Shown piece by piece: positions 56,065-63,359 of a stretch of 64,000 nucleotides of DNA. Positions within the stretch are counted from its first letter, which is position 1; each line of letters opens with the position of its first letter. Both the position numbers and the translations under genes were made by a program. The notes beneath the pieces were generated by a model, which made no database searches, was not told the origin of the DNA, and saw nothing but the letters and a program-made list of their open reading frames with translations. The stretch is taken from positions 2,852,001-2,916,000 of the forward strand of contig NZ_AP022579.1 of NCBI RefSeq assembly GCF_010731295.1, read 5' to 3'. The stretch comes from Mycolicibacterium boenickei (GTDB lineage: Bacteria; Actinomycetota; Actinomycetes; Mycobacteriales; Mycobacteriaceae).

Positions 56065-56361
56065 CTATTGCACGGGGCAGGCGTACTTGCGGGCCACGTC
56101 GTAGACCCGATCCTGGGATCCGGGGCCGATCACGCCCTGGGCGGCCAGTTCCAGTCCGATGTATCCCGGGATGCCGCCGATGCACGCCTGGTGAGCAACG
56201 CGCCACGCGGTATCCGGGTTGAGATGGAATCCGTTGCGGTCCAGGCCCTGCATGTAGTTGTCGAAGTCCGGCGTGCCCTGGTCGGGGATGGCGTTGGCCG
56301 TGGCGGCCAAGGCGATCGCGGTAACCACCGCTGCAAAAAGTGGTGCAACGACGCGTCTCAT
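56065..56361 (-). CDS. Secreted DUF732 protein
   Basis: The 98-residue protein has a signal peptide (about residues 1-25, ending ATANA) and the DUF732 pattern: FDNYMQGLDRNGFHLNPDTAWRVAHQAC with a C-terminal KYACPVQ, giving two cysteines that probably pair. DUF732 proteins are small mycobacterial exported proteins of unknown role. AGGAG with 6-base spacing selects this ATG over an upstream one. Short intergenic regions on both sides suggest a single-gene unit between the kinase gene and the HhH-GPD gene. Confidence 0.88.
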   Translation of the reverse strand: MRRVVAPLFAAVVTAIALAATANAIPDQGTPDFDNYMQGLDRNGFHLNPDTAWRVAHQACIGGIPGYIGLELAAQGVIGPGSQDRVYDVARKYACPVQ

Positions 56362-56458
56362 GTCCATCTCCTGTTGGCACATCACCGGTTATCGCGTACA
56401 CATTCGCACACTCCACCGACACAGACGTCAAAAACGTGTCTGGTTCTAGACTGGCGAC

Positions 56459-57043
56459 GTGGGAAAACTGCAGCTAGTCCAAGACCCGGAGGCCGACGCC
56501 CTGCTGGAGTCCAACCCGTTCGCGCTTTTGGTGGGCATGTTGTTGGACCAGCAGATCCCGATGGAGACGGCGTTCGCCGGCCCCAAGAAGATCGCCGACC
56601 GCCTCGGTGACGTCGATGCCAGGGAGATCGCCGACTACAACCCGGACGAGTTCATCGCGGTGGTGTCGCAAACCCCTGCGATTCACCGGTTTCCGGGCTC
56701 GATGGGCAAGCGGGTACAGGACCTGGCGCGGGCCATCGTCGACGAGTACGACGGCGACGTGACGGCACTGTGGACCGGCGGCGATCCCGACGGCAAAGAG
56801 GTGTTGCGCCGGCTGAAGCGGCTGCCCGGTTTCGGCGACCAGAAAGCCCGGATCTTCTTGGCGCTGTTGGGCAAGCAGTACGGCGTGACACCTTCGGGCT
56901 GGCGTGAGGCGGCGGGAGATTACGGCGCAGCGGGGAGCTTCATGTCGGTGGCCGACGTGGTGGATCCCGGCTCGTTGCAGAAGGTGCGGACCTACAAGAA
57001 GCAGATGAAGGCCGCGGCCAAAGAAGCCAAGGCCAAGGCCTGA
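56459..57043 (+). CDS. HhH-GPD-type DNA glycosylase-like protein (Rv1156-like)
   Basis: The 194-residue protein shows a helix-hairpin-helix block (RLKRLPGFGDQKARIFLALLG near residue 120) and the N-terminal ALLVGMLLDQQIPMETAFAGPKK typical of the small HhH-GPD family that includes Rv1156. Base excision activity is plausible but the usual catalytic aspartate and lysine positions cannot be confirmed by eye. TAGACT ends 6 bases before the GTG, a leaderless-type start. The gene order around it is that of M. tuberculosis. Confidence 0.87.
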   Translation: MGKLQLVQDPEADALLESNPFALLVGMLLDQQIPMETAFAGPKKIADRLGDVDAREIADYNPDEFIAVVSQTPAIHRFPGSMGKRVQDLARAIVDEYDGDVTALWTGGDPDGKEVLRRLKRLPGFGDQKARIFLALLGKQYGVTPSGWREAAGDYGAAGSFMSVADVVDPGSLQKVRTYKKQMKAAAKEAKAKA

Positions 57044-57070
57044 CTGACCTCGAGCCTGCTCACGGATCAC

Positions 57071-57126
57071 CGACTCTGCGGTGAGATCGAATTTCGGCGC
57101 GAAATCGCGATCTGTGCGCAGTGTCG
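57071..57126. repeat. Intergenic palindromic element, family A (copy 3, diverged)
   Basis: CGACTCTGCGGTGAGATCG and CGATCTGTGCGCAGTGTCG are inverted copies with four mismatches, and the inner AATTTCG/CGAAAT is perfect. It lies between the convergent HhH-GPD and nitroreductase genes. The right arm is nearly identical to those of copies 1 and 2. Confidence 0.8.
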
Positions 57127-57154
57127 ACGGGGTGACGCAGTGTCGGGTGACGAG

Positions 57155-57808
57155 CTAGAACGGCGGCCCGTCGAAGCGCTCGCGACTGGCGATCTCTCCA
57201 ACCGGCATGCGCTTGAGTTTCGTGAACTGGCGTACGGGCTTACCGAGCGGCACGACCGCTGCGACCGCGAACGGGTCAGGTATGCCGAGCAATGCCTTGA
57301 CCTTGGGCTCTTCCGCAACGGCCATCGTGGTCAGCACGCCGCCGTACCCTTCGTTGCGCGCTGCCAGCAGGATGTTCCACACGAACGGATACACCGAGGC
57401 TCCGGAAACCACGCCGATGCGGTCGAGATCCTGGTCGATGGCCGCGACGACGCCAAGGTCGACGCAGACCACGAGAACCACGGCGGCGTCGAGGAGCAGA
57501 GCGGCCCGCGGAACCTGTACGGCGGCCACGTCGTCGGCCGATACCCGCATGGGATGCACCGGGTTCCACGGGCTCTCACCGTTTTTCTGTTGGGCGATGT
57601 AGCGGCGTGCGCCGGTGACACTGAGGTCGGCAAGGGACTCACGGGTGTCACGATCACGGATCACCACGACGCGCGTGCCCTGGCGGTTACCGCCGCTGGG
57701 CGCGAACCGGGCGTTGTCGAGGATCCGTTCCAGCACTTCGTCGGGTAGGGATTCGTCGGTGAATTCGCGGGTCGCCCCGGTTGTGCGCATGACGTCGTAC
57801 AAGTCCAT
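57155..57808 (-). CDS. Nitroreductase-family flavoprotein
   Basis: The 217-residue protein has the nitroreductase FMN pattern: MRTTGATREFTDESLPDEVLERIL with the Arg that binds phosphate, FAPSGGNRQGTRVVVI and a late GYGGVLTTMAVAEEPKVKALLGIPD. It would use NAD(P)H to reduce nitro compounds, quinones or an unknown natural substrate. AAAGGA lies upstream of the ATG. It is divergent from the small DUF1059 gene across 45 bases, which could share control. Confidence 0.9.
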   Translation of the reverse strand: MDLYDVMRTTGATREFTDESLPDEVLERILDNARFAPSGGNRQGTRVVVIRDRDTRESLADLSVTGARRYIAQQKNGESPWNPVHPMRVSADDVAAVQVPRAALLLDAAVVLVVCVDLGVVAAIDQDLDRIGVVSGASVYPFVWNILLAARNEGYGGVLTTMAVAEEPKVKALLGIPDPFAVAAVVPLGKPVRQFTKLKRMPVGEIASRERFDGPPF

Positions 57809-57853
57809 GCCTAGATCCTTTTGTAGGAAGACGACCTATGCAATGGTGAACAT

Positions 57854-58003
57854 ATGGCGAAGACACATCTGAACTGCCCGTGTGGAGAAGCGATCAGCGG
57901 GACCGATGAGGACGACCTTGTCGAGAAGGCTCAGGCACATCTGGCCCAGCAGCACCCCGGGCGTGAGTACGACCGCGAAATGATCCTTTTCATGGCCTAC
58001 TGA
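57854..58003 (+). CDS. DUF1059-like small metal-binding protein, 49 aa
   Basis: The 49-residue protein begins MAKTHLNCPCGEAISGTDEDD and has the DUF1059 layout of a CxC pair, an acidic helix and His residues in KAQAHLAQQHPG, consistent with a metal site. Family function is not established. The ATG is clear and codon use fits the genome. It ends 26 bases before a strong bidirectional terminator. It is divergent from the nitroreductase gene. Confidence 0.85.
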   Translation: MAKTHLNCPCGEAISGTDEDDLVEKAQAHLAQQHPGREYDREMILFMAY

Positions 58004-58029
58004 GGCCCACACCTGAACAGCCCCTGACA

Positions 58030-58071
58030 AAATTCCCGGTCGCCGGCCATGAGGCAAGCGACCGGGAATTT
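58030..58071. terminator. Bidirectional terminator hairpin
   Basis: AAATTCCCGGTCGC and GCGACCGGGAATTT form a perfect 14-bp stem with a 14-base loop in the gap between the DUF1059 gene and the convergent Ala/Pro-rich gene. The A/T-rich ends of the stem serve either direction. Confidence 0.88.
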
Positions 58072-58094
58072 CGTATCCCCATTCATATGTGTGG

Positions 58095-59120
58095 TCAGGG
58101 CACCACCGTGGATCCGATGGTGGGCATGAACTGGCACTGCATCTCGGTTGTCGTGACCTGTCCGAAGATCGTCGTCATGATGCTGCCGGAGCCGGTGTCG
58201 GCGATAGCGGTCAGCGTGGTCGGGCCTTCGGGGTTGAGGTCCGGGCGCGGCTGCAGCGTCACGCTGCCGGACTTGCCCGTCGTCAGGTTCACCCAGGTGG
58301 CGTTGAGCGGAAGCTTCTGCTCGGCGGCCGGGCCGGGGGTGCCGATCGCGGTGAACACGTAAGCGGTCTGGCCTGGCTTCGGGCCGGGCAGCGGGATCGT
58401 GGCCGGGCCCGCCACGGAAATCGCGGTCGCCAGAACATTTCCGCCGTCCTTGAGGCAGCCGTTGCCGATCGACGGATACATGAAGTCCTGCTTCGTCGGC
58501 GTGTTGGGTCCGAAGCCGGGCGCTCCCGCCGGAGCGGCTTCCGGCCCGGGCGCCGGGGCGGGTGCCGGGGCGGCTTCAGGCGCAGGTGCCGGGGCCGGGA
58601 TCGTGGCCGCGGCCGGAACAGCTCCGGGGGTCGGTGCGGGCGCAGCCTCCGGAGCCGGAGCCGGAGCCGGTGCCGGGGCAGCAGCAGCCGGTGCGGGAGC
58701 CGGAGCGGGCAGTGCCTCCGGGGCCGGCCCGGCCGCATGGGCCGGGTCGACACCCATCGGGAGGTGAGCGTCGCCGCCGGCACCCAGAGCGGGGACATGC
58801 TCGGGTGCGGCGACGGGCTGGGCCGCGAATTGGTTGACCGCCGTCGCGACGTTGCGGGATTCCGCCGTTTCCGACTTGTTGGCGGCGAAGGCCTGTGCAG
58901 CTGCCATCAACAGCTGCACTGCGCCACCCGGGTCGGCCGCGGCCTGCTGGATGATCGGGCTCAGGTTCTCCATCGCCGGCAGGCCGGGCGCCTGCAGGTT
59001 GTCGATCGGCAGCGGTGCCGGGTCGGCATTGGCGACGGCGCTGCCGAACAGCAACAGGGTGGTGGACCCGATCGCGGCGGCGGTGCCGAACATCATTTTC
59101 AGGGACTTACGCGGTGACAT
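58095..59120 (-). CDS. Ala/Pro-rich secreted protein (Rv1157c-like)
   Basis: The 341-residue protein has a signal peptide (about residues 1-31, ending AVANADPAP), an N-terminal helical part (to about residue 105), a low-complexity Ala/Pro tract (about 108-200, repeats such as PAPAPAPEAAP) and a globular C-terminal domain of about 130 residues with several conserved-looking aromatics. It is exported, and the tract probably spans the cell wall. The ATG follows TTGGGAAAAGCC, the same leader as the next gene. Function unknown. Position matches Rv1157c. Confidence 0.87.
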   Translation of the reverse strand: MSPRKSLKMMFGTAAAIGSTTLLLFGSAVANADPAPLPIDNLQAPGLPAMENLSPIIQQAAADPGGAVQLLMAAAQAFAANKSETAESRNVATAVNQFAAQPVAAPEHVPALGAGGDAHLPMGVDPAHAAGPAPEALPAPAPAPAAAAPAPAPAPAPEAAPAPTPGAVPAAATIPAPAPAPEAAPAPAPAPGPEAAPAGAPGFGPNTPTKQDFMYPSIGNGCLKDGGNVLATAISVAGPATIPLPGPKPGQTAYVFTAIGTPGPAAEQKLPLNATWVNLTTGKSGSVTLQPRPDLNPEGPTTLTAIADTGSGSIMTTIFGQVTTTEMQCQFMPTIGSTVVP

Positions 59121-59162
59121 GGCTTTTCCCAATCGTTTCGGGCGGTCAGACCAGTTCGTGGA

Positions 59163-59837
59163 TCAGGGCAGGCCGGCGGTGAGCAGCGGCGCCAGTGCTG
59201 CGACCCCCGGGTTCGTGATGCCGGGAGTCGCGGCCGCGGCTGCGGGAGCCGCCACTGCCGGAGCCGCTGCGGCGGCCGGGGCCAACGGAGCAGCCGCAGC
59301 GGTGGCGGGCAGTGCCGTTTGAGCCGCGACCGGAGCCAGCGAGGCCAGGTCGCCGGGGATGTTCACCTTCTGGGGCAACGGGATCGGCATCCCGGGCACC
59401 TGCGGGATCGTCACCTCGGCCGAGGGGATCAGCGATGCGGGGCCGGTGGCCGGGGCGGTCGGAGCCACGGCGGCCGGGGCGGCAGCAGGGGCGGCGGGCA
59501 ATCCCGGCACCAGTGATCCCAGCGGTGCGTTGGCGGCAGCCGGTGAGGCGGCGGTAGGCACCTGCGGCAGTGTCACCGATGCGGTGGCCCCGGGGGCAGG
59601 CGCCGGTGCGGCGGCGGGGGTGCCGCTCAACGCCGAGCTCACACCCTGCAGCAGTTGCGGCGCGGCGGCAGGCACGCCGGCGAGCTGGTTGACGATCGGC
59701 AGGTTCGGCGCGCCGGGGATGGCCGGGGCCGGGGGCACCGGCTCGGCGTTCGCTGCGGCGCTGAGGACCAACGCGACCGGGACTGCGCCTGCAGCCGCGA
59801 TCATGCTGGTGGAAATGGCTTTCCAGGTGAAGATCAT
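59163..59837 (-). CDS. Ala/Pro-rich secreted protein (Rv1158c-like)
   Basis: The 224-residue protein has a signal peptide (about residues 1-31, ending SAAANAEPV) and is almost wholly Ala, Pro, Val, Leu and Gly thereafter, with short repeats of the type LPQVPTAA and IPQVPGMPIPLPQKV. No globular domain is evident. TTGGGAGAAC precedes the ATG. The matching leader of the downstream gene 42 bases away suggests the pair arose by duplication and is cotranscribed. It probably forms part of the cell envelope. Position matches Rv1158c. Confidence 0.85.
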   Translation of the reverse strand: MIFTWKAISTSMIAAAGAVPVALVLSAAANAEPVPPAPAIPGAPNLPIVNQLAGVPAAAPQLLQGVSSALSGTPAAAPAPAPGATASVTLPQVPTAASPAAANAPLGSLVPGLPAAPAAAPAAVAPTAPATGPASLIPSAEVTIPQVPGMPIPLPQKVNIPGDLASLAPVAAQTALPATAAAAPLAPAAAAAPAVAAPAAAAATPGITNPGVAALAPLLTAGLP

Positions 59838-59883
59838 GGTTCTCCCAATCGGTTGCTTGAACGACTGAGCACGAAACTATCCA

Positions 59884-59898
59884 GTTACTGGTGTTACT
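59884..59898 (-). promoter_or_regulatory. GTTACT direct repeat, possible MtrA-type box
   Basis: GTTACT-ggt-GTTACT repeats with a 9-base period 47 bases upstream of the Rv1158c-like start. On the minus strand it reads AGTAAC twice. Direct repeats of this period are the type bound by the cell-envelope regulator MtrA, but the sequence is only a loose match. Confidence 0.35.
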
Positions 59899-60063
59899 CA
59901 AGGGACACGTGTGGCGGTTATTCAACCGTGACTGCAGCGGTCGATTTCGTTATCGAGCAGTGTTCGGGGCGTGATGCGCCGGCCGCTGTCGAGACCCTGG
60001 CGCGGGACAAGCCACCGGCGGACGCGGCAGGCGGACGACGCCGACGGGCGGGTCGCTAAAGTC

Positions 60064-61275
60064 GTGTCCGTTAACACCGAACCGGCCACCCAGCTCTCAG
60101 CAACCGCGCGGCTCTACCGTCTGGCGCCTGTGTTGCTGGTCCTCAGCATTGCGGCGCGCCTGGCCTGGACATATCTCGTCCCCAACGGCGCCAACTTCGT
60201 CGACCTGCACGTCTATGTCGGCGGTGCCGCAACGCTCGACGGTCACGCCGGTGCGCTGTACGACTACGTCTACGCGGACCAGACGCCGGATTTCCCACTG
60301 CCTTTCACCTATCCGCCGTTCGCCGCGGTGGTGTTCTACCCACTGCACCTGCTGCCGTTCGGATTGGTGGCGTTCTGCTGGCAGATCGGCATCATCGCGG
60401 CGTTGTACGGCGTGGTGCGGATCAGCCAACTGTTGCTCGGCGGGCGTGCTCCCCGGCGCGTCGCGATGTTGTGGACCGCCGTCGGCATCTGGACCGAACC
60501 GCTGCGCAGCACGTTCGACTACGGCCAGGTCAATGTCGTCCTGGTGTTGGCCGTGCTCTATGCCGTCTACAGCAATCGCTGGTGGCTGTCGGGGTTGTTG
60601 GTGGGCCTGGCCGCCGGGGTGAAACTCACGCCCGCGGTGTCGGGGCTGTACTTCGTCGGCGCGCGCCGCTGGGGCACCGCGGTGTTCTCGGCTGTGGTGT
60701 TCTTCGGGACGGTCGCGTTCTCGGTGTTGGTGATCGGGGACGAGGCGCGCCGGTACTTCACCGAATTGCTGGGCGATGCGGACCGGATCGGGCCGATCGG
60801 CACGTCGTTCAACCAATCGTGGCGCGGCGGGATCTCGCGCATCCTCGGCCATGACGCCGGCTACGGCCCGGCCGTGCTGCTCGGTATCGCCGTCACCGCG
60901 GTCCTCGCCGTGCTGGCGTGGCGGGCCATCGGCGGCAGTGCCGACCGGCTCGGCGCCATCCTGATCGTGAGCCTGTTCGGCTTGCTGTTGTCACCGATTT
61001 CGTGGACGCACCACTGGGTCTGGCTGATCCCGCTGATGATCTGGTTGCTGCACGGGCCACTGGCCGACAGGTTGGGTGCGCGGATCCTGGGGTGGGGTTG
61101 GCTGGCGCTGACGCTGGTCGGGGTGCCGTGGCTACTCAGCTTCGCCCAGCCGACGATCTGGGTGATCGGCAGGCCCTGGTATCTGGCCTGGGCCGGGCTG
61201 GTCTACATCGTCGCGACGCTGGCGACGCTCGCCTGGATCGCGACTACCCGGACTGGTCGGACAGAATCCGGTTGA
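60064..61275 (+). CDS. pimE: Polyprenol-phosphate-mannose alpha-1,2-mannosyltransferase PimE
   Basis: The 403-residue GT-C glycosyltransferase has about 11 to 12 transmembrane helices and the early periplasmic loop [14 protein letters not shown], whose aspartate (Asp47 here) corresponds to the essential aspartate of M. smegmatis PimE. It adds the fifth mannose (alpha-1,2) to phosphatidylinositol mannosides using polyprenol-phosphate-mannose. The N-terminus is uncertain: GTG was chosen, but an upstream in-frame ATG or GTG would add up to 31 residues. It is followed by convergent phhB (32-base overlap). Confidence 0.93.
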   Translation: MSVNTEPATQLSATARLYRLAPVLLVLSIAARLAWTYLVPNGANFVDLHVYVGGAATLDGHAGALYDYVYADQTPDFPLPFTYPPFAAVVFYPLHLLPFGLVAFCWQIGIIAALYGVVRISQLLLGGRAPRRVAMLWTAVGIWTEPLRSTFDYGQVNVVLVLAVLYAVYSNRWWLSGLLVGLAAGVKLTPAVSGLYFVGARRWGTAVFSAVVFFGTVAFSVLVIGDEARRYFTELLGDADRIGPIGTSFNQSWRGGISRILGHDAGYGPAVLLGIAVTAVLAVLAWRAIGGSADRLGAILIVSLFGLLLSPISWTHHWVWLIPLMIWLLHGPLADRLGARILGWGWLALTLVGVPWLLSFAQPTIWVIGRPWYLAWAGLVYIVATLATLAWIATTRTGRTESG

Positions 61276-61537
61276 TCTCCTTGGCCATCTGAATGTCCTT
61301 TTCGGTGATCCCGCCGGCGGAATGCGTCACCAGAGCGAAAGTGACTGTGCGCCATCGGATGTCGATATCGGGGTGATGGTCTTTTTCCTCGGCGAACTCG
61401 GCCACGCGGCGTACCGCGTCGATACCGTCGAGGAACGTCGGGAATTTGGTGGATCTGCGCAGGGCGCCCGCCGCGCGTTCCCAGCCCGGCAGATCGGGCA
61501 GTGCGGCGTCGACCTGATCGTTCGATAACACGGCCAT
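61244..61537 (-). CDS. phhB: Pterin-4a-carbinolamine dehydratase
   Basis: The 97-residue protein has the PCD signature [29 protein letters not shown] with the two adjacent histidines and the third histidine needed for dehydration of 4a-hydroxytetrahydropterin. It regenerates pterin cofactor or acts in an unknown pathway, since mycobacteria lack a clear phenylalanine hydroxylase link here. The start lies 25 bases from divergent mutT2, with a 20-bp palindrome in between. Its 3' end overlaps pimE by 32 bases. Confidence 0.92.
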   Translation of the reverse strand: MAVLSNDQVDAALPDLPGWERAAGALRRSTKFPTFLDGIDAVRRVAEFAEEKDHHPDIDIRWRTVTFALVTHSAGGITEKDIQMAKEINRILSDQSG

Positions 61538-61538
61538 A

Positions 61539-61558
61539 CCCGACGGTATACCGTCGGG
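61539..61558. promoter_or_regulatory. Perfect 20-bp palindrome between phhB and mutT2
   Basis: CCCGACGGTATACCGTCGGG fills nearly all of the 25 bases between the two starts. It contains TATACC on both strands, so it may carry the -10 elements of both genes as well as a dimeric repressor site. On the minus strand TATACC ends 7 bases before the phhB ATG. Confidence 0.65.
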
Positions 61559-61562
61559 CGCG

Positions 61563-61973
61563 ATGGATGCGCAGATCGTGGTGGCCGGTGCCCTGTTCTC
61601 GGCGGCCGGGCTGTTGGTGGCACAACGGCAGCGGCCTCCCGAGCTGGCCGGTCTGTGGGAGCTGCCCGGCGGAAAGGTGGCCGACGGCGAGAGTGACGCC
61701 GACGCGCTGGCCCGCGAGCTACGGGAGGAACTGGGCGTCGAGGTGACCGTCGGTGACCGTCTCGGAGTGGATGTCGCGCTGAGGGCCGGCATGACACTGC
61801 GCGCCTACCGGGCCACCCTCACATCGGGCAGTCCGCAGCCACACGATCACCGGGCGCTGCGCTGGGTCACGGTCGACGAGCTCGATGCGCTGCCGTGGGT
61901 GCCGGCCGATCGGGCCTGGCTCCCGGACCTGGCCGAAGCACTTTCTCCGCCGAGCAATCGCGAAAGTACCTGA
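61563..61973 (+). CDS. mutT2: Nudix nucleotide pyrophosphohydrolase MutT2
   Basis: The 136-residue protein has a complete Nudix box ([26 protein letters not shown] in outline, with the REVxEEL glutamates in RELREELG) near residue 40. By homology with M. tuberculosis MutT2 it hydrolyses CTP/dCTP derivatives and oxidised nucleotides. The last seven codons lie inside the left arm of a 58-base hairpin repeat, so the C-terminal tail is repeat-derived. ATG lies 5 bases from a 20-bp palindrome. Confidence 0.9.
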   Translation: MDAQIVVAGALFSAAGLLVAQRQRPPELAGLWELPGGKVADGESDADALARELREELGVEVTVGDRLGVDVALRAGMTLRAYRATLTSGSPQPHDHRALRWVTVDELDALPWVPADRAWLPDLAEALSPPSNREST

Positions 61974-62008
61974 AAAGGCGCGATTTCGAGTATTTGCGCG
62001 ACTGCTCG
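61951..62008. repeat. Imperfect hairpin, family B repeat, overlapping the mutT2 3' end
   Basis: CGAGCAATCGCGAAAGTAC and GTATTTGCGCGACTGCTCG are inverted with three mismatches in 19 bases around a 20-base loop. The arm resembles the outer arm of the 19.8-kb terminator. The left arm encodes the last residues of MutT2 and its stop lies in the loop. Confidence 0.7.
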
Positions 62009-62135
62009 CGCAAAAGGGCGACCGCACAACGGGATTAATTTCGACATATTGATGTTGCGGATTACATTTCCATGAAACAGCCTGCAACGTTTCCGGGAAA
62101 ATGACGCGACCGCTGGAACATGATGTTTTGCTGGT

Positions 62136-63359
62136 GTGGTGACCACGGCAAATGAGCCGTACCTGGGCCAAGGGCAGAGCATGAATCTTCTGCTGGCCAC
62201 CTGGGTCTCGGCCATCAATTTCTGGGCCTGGAACATGATCGGCCCGCTGTCCACCACTTACGCCGGCGACATGAAGCTGAGCAGCACGCAGGCTTCGATG
62301 CTTGTCGCCACTCCGATCTTGGTCGGCTCGCTGGGCCGGATAGCAGTCGGCGCACTGACCGACAGGTACGGCGGTCGCACGATGTTCCTCGCGGTGACGC
62401 TGGCTTCGATCGTGCCGGTGCTGGCCGTCGGGGCCGCCGGCGAGGCCAGGTCATACCCGATGCTGTTGGTGTGCGGGTTCTTCCTGGGCGTTGCCGGCAC
62501 CATCTTCGCGGTCGGAATCCCGTTCGCCAACAACTGGTATGAGCCCTCCCGTCGCGGCTACGCCACCGGTGTTTTCGGGATGGGCATGGTCGGCACGGCG
62601 TTGTCTGCATTCTTCACGCCGAGATTCGTGCGGTGGTTCGGGTTGTTCCAGACCCATCTCATCATCGCGGTCGCCCTGGCGCTGACGGCGGCGCTGTGTC
62701 TGGTGGCGATGCGCAATTCACCGGCATTCCAACCGAACACCGACCCGGTGTTACCCAAGCTCAAGTCTGCGTTGAAGCTACCGGTGACATGGGAGATGTC
62801 GTTCCTCTACGCAGTCGTGTTCGGCGGATTCGTGGCATTCAGCAACTACCTGCCGACCTACATCAAGAACGTCTACGAGTTCTCCTCCGTCCAAGCCGGA
62901 AGCCGTACAGCGGGATTCGCGTTGGCCGCGGTGCTGGCCCGGCCGATCGGCGGTGCCTTGTCGGACCGCATCCCACCCAAGTACGTGGTCCTCACGTCCT
63001 TCGCCGGCACCGCGGTGCTGGCCTTCATCGCGATGTTCCAGCCACCGCCCGATGTCTGGTCCGCGGCGACGTTCATCGGTCTGGCGATCTTCCTGGGCAT
63101 CGGCACCGGCGGCGTGTTCGCCTGGGTGGCCCGGCGATCACCCGCCAAGGAAGTGGGCTCGGTGACCGGGATCGTGGCCGCCGCAGGCGGTTTGGGTGGC
63201 TACTTCCCACCCTTGGTGATGGGTGCGACGTACGACGCTGTCGATCATGACTACTCGGTCGGGCTCCTGCTGCTGGTGGCGACGGCACTGGTGGCCTTCG
63301 GCTATACGGCCCTGCGACTGCACGCCCATGAGCCCGAGCCCAAGGAGGCGCGTCAATGA
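62136..63359 (+). CDS. narK: Nitrate/nitrite transporter NarK
   Basis: The 407-residue MFS protein of the nitrate/nitrite porter family has 12 helices, MIGPLSTTYAGDMKLSSTQASMLVATPILVGSLGRIAVGALTDRYGGR at helices 1-3 and the nitrate signature TGIVAAAGGLGGYFPPLVMG near residue 350. It imports nitrate or exports nitrite and feeds the nitrate reductase whose gene overlaps its stop (ATGA). GTG start, with a second GTG adjacent. I saw no clear FNR, GlnR or DosR box in the 162-base region ahead of it. In M. tuberculosis narK2 is not at this site, as I recall. Confidence 0.92.
   Translation: MVTTANEPYLGQGQSMNLLLATWVSAINFWAWNMIGPLSTTYAGDMKLSSTQASMLVATPILVGSLGRIAVGALTDRYGGRTMFLAVTLASIVPVLAVGAAGEARSYPMLLVCGFFLGVAGTIFAVGIPFANNWYEPSRRGYATGVFGMGMVGTALSAFFTPRFVRWFGLFQTHLIIAVALALTAALCLVAMRNSPAFQPNTDPVLPKLKSALKLPVTWEMSFLYAVVFGGFVAFSNYLPTYIKNVYEFSSVQAGSRTAGFALAAVLARPIGGALSDRIPPKYVVLTSFAGTAVLAFIAMFQPPPDVWSAATFIGLAIFLGIGTGGVFAWVARRSPAKEVGSVTGIVAAAGGLGGYFPPLVMGATYDAVDHDYSVGLLLLVATALVAFGYTALRLHAHEPEPKEARQ

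Noticed and set aside
61974..62135. GlnR-like half-sites (GAAAC, GCAAC) ahead of narK
   Set aside because: Spacing between candidate half-sites is 5 or 8 rather than the expected 6 bases, so the match is no better than chance by eye.
61974..62135. FNR or DosR box ahead of narK/narG
   Set aside because: No TTGAT-n4-ATCAA or DosR-type 20-mer could be found in the region.
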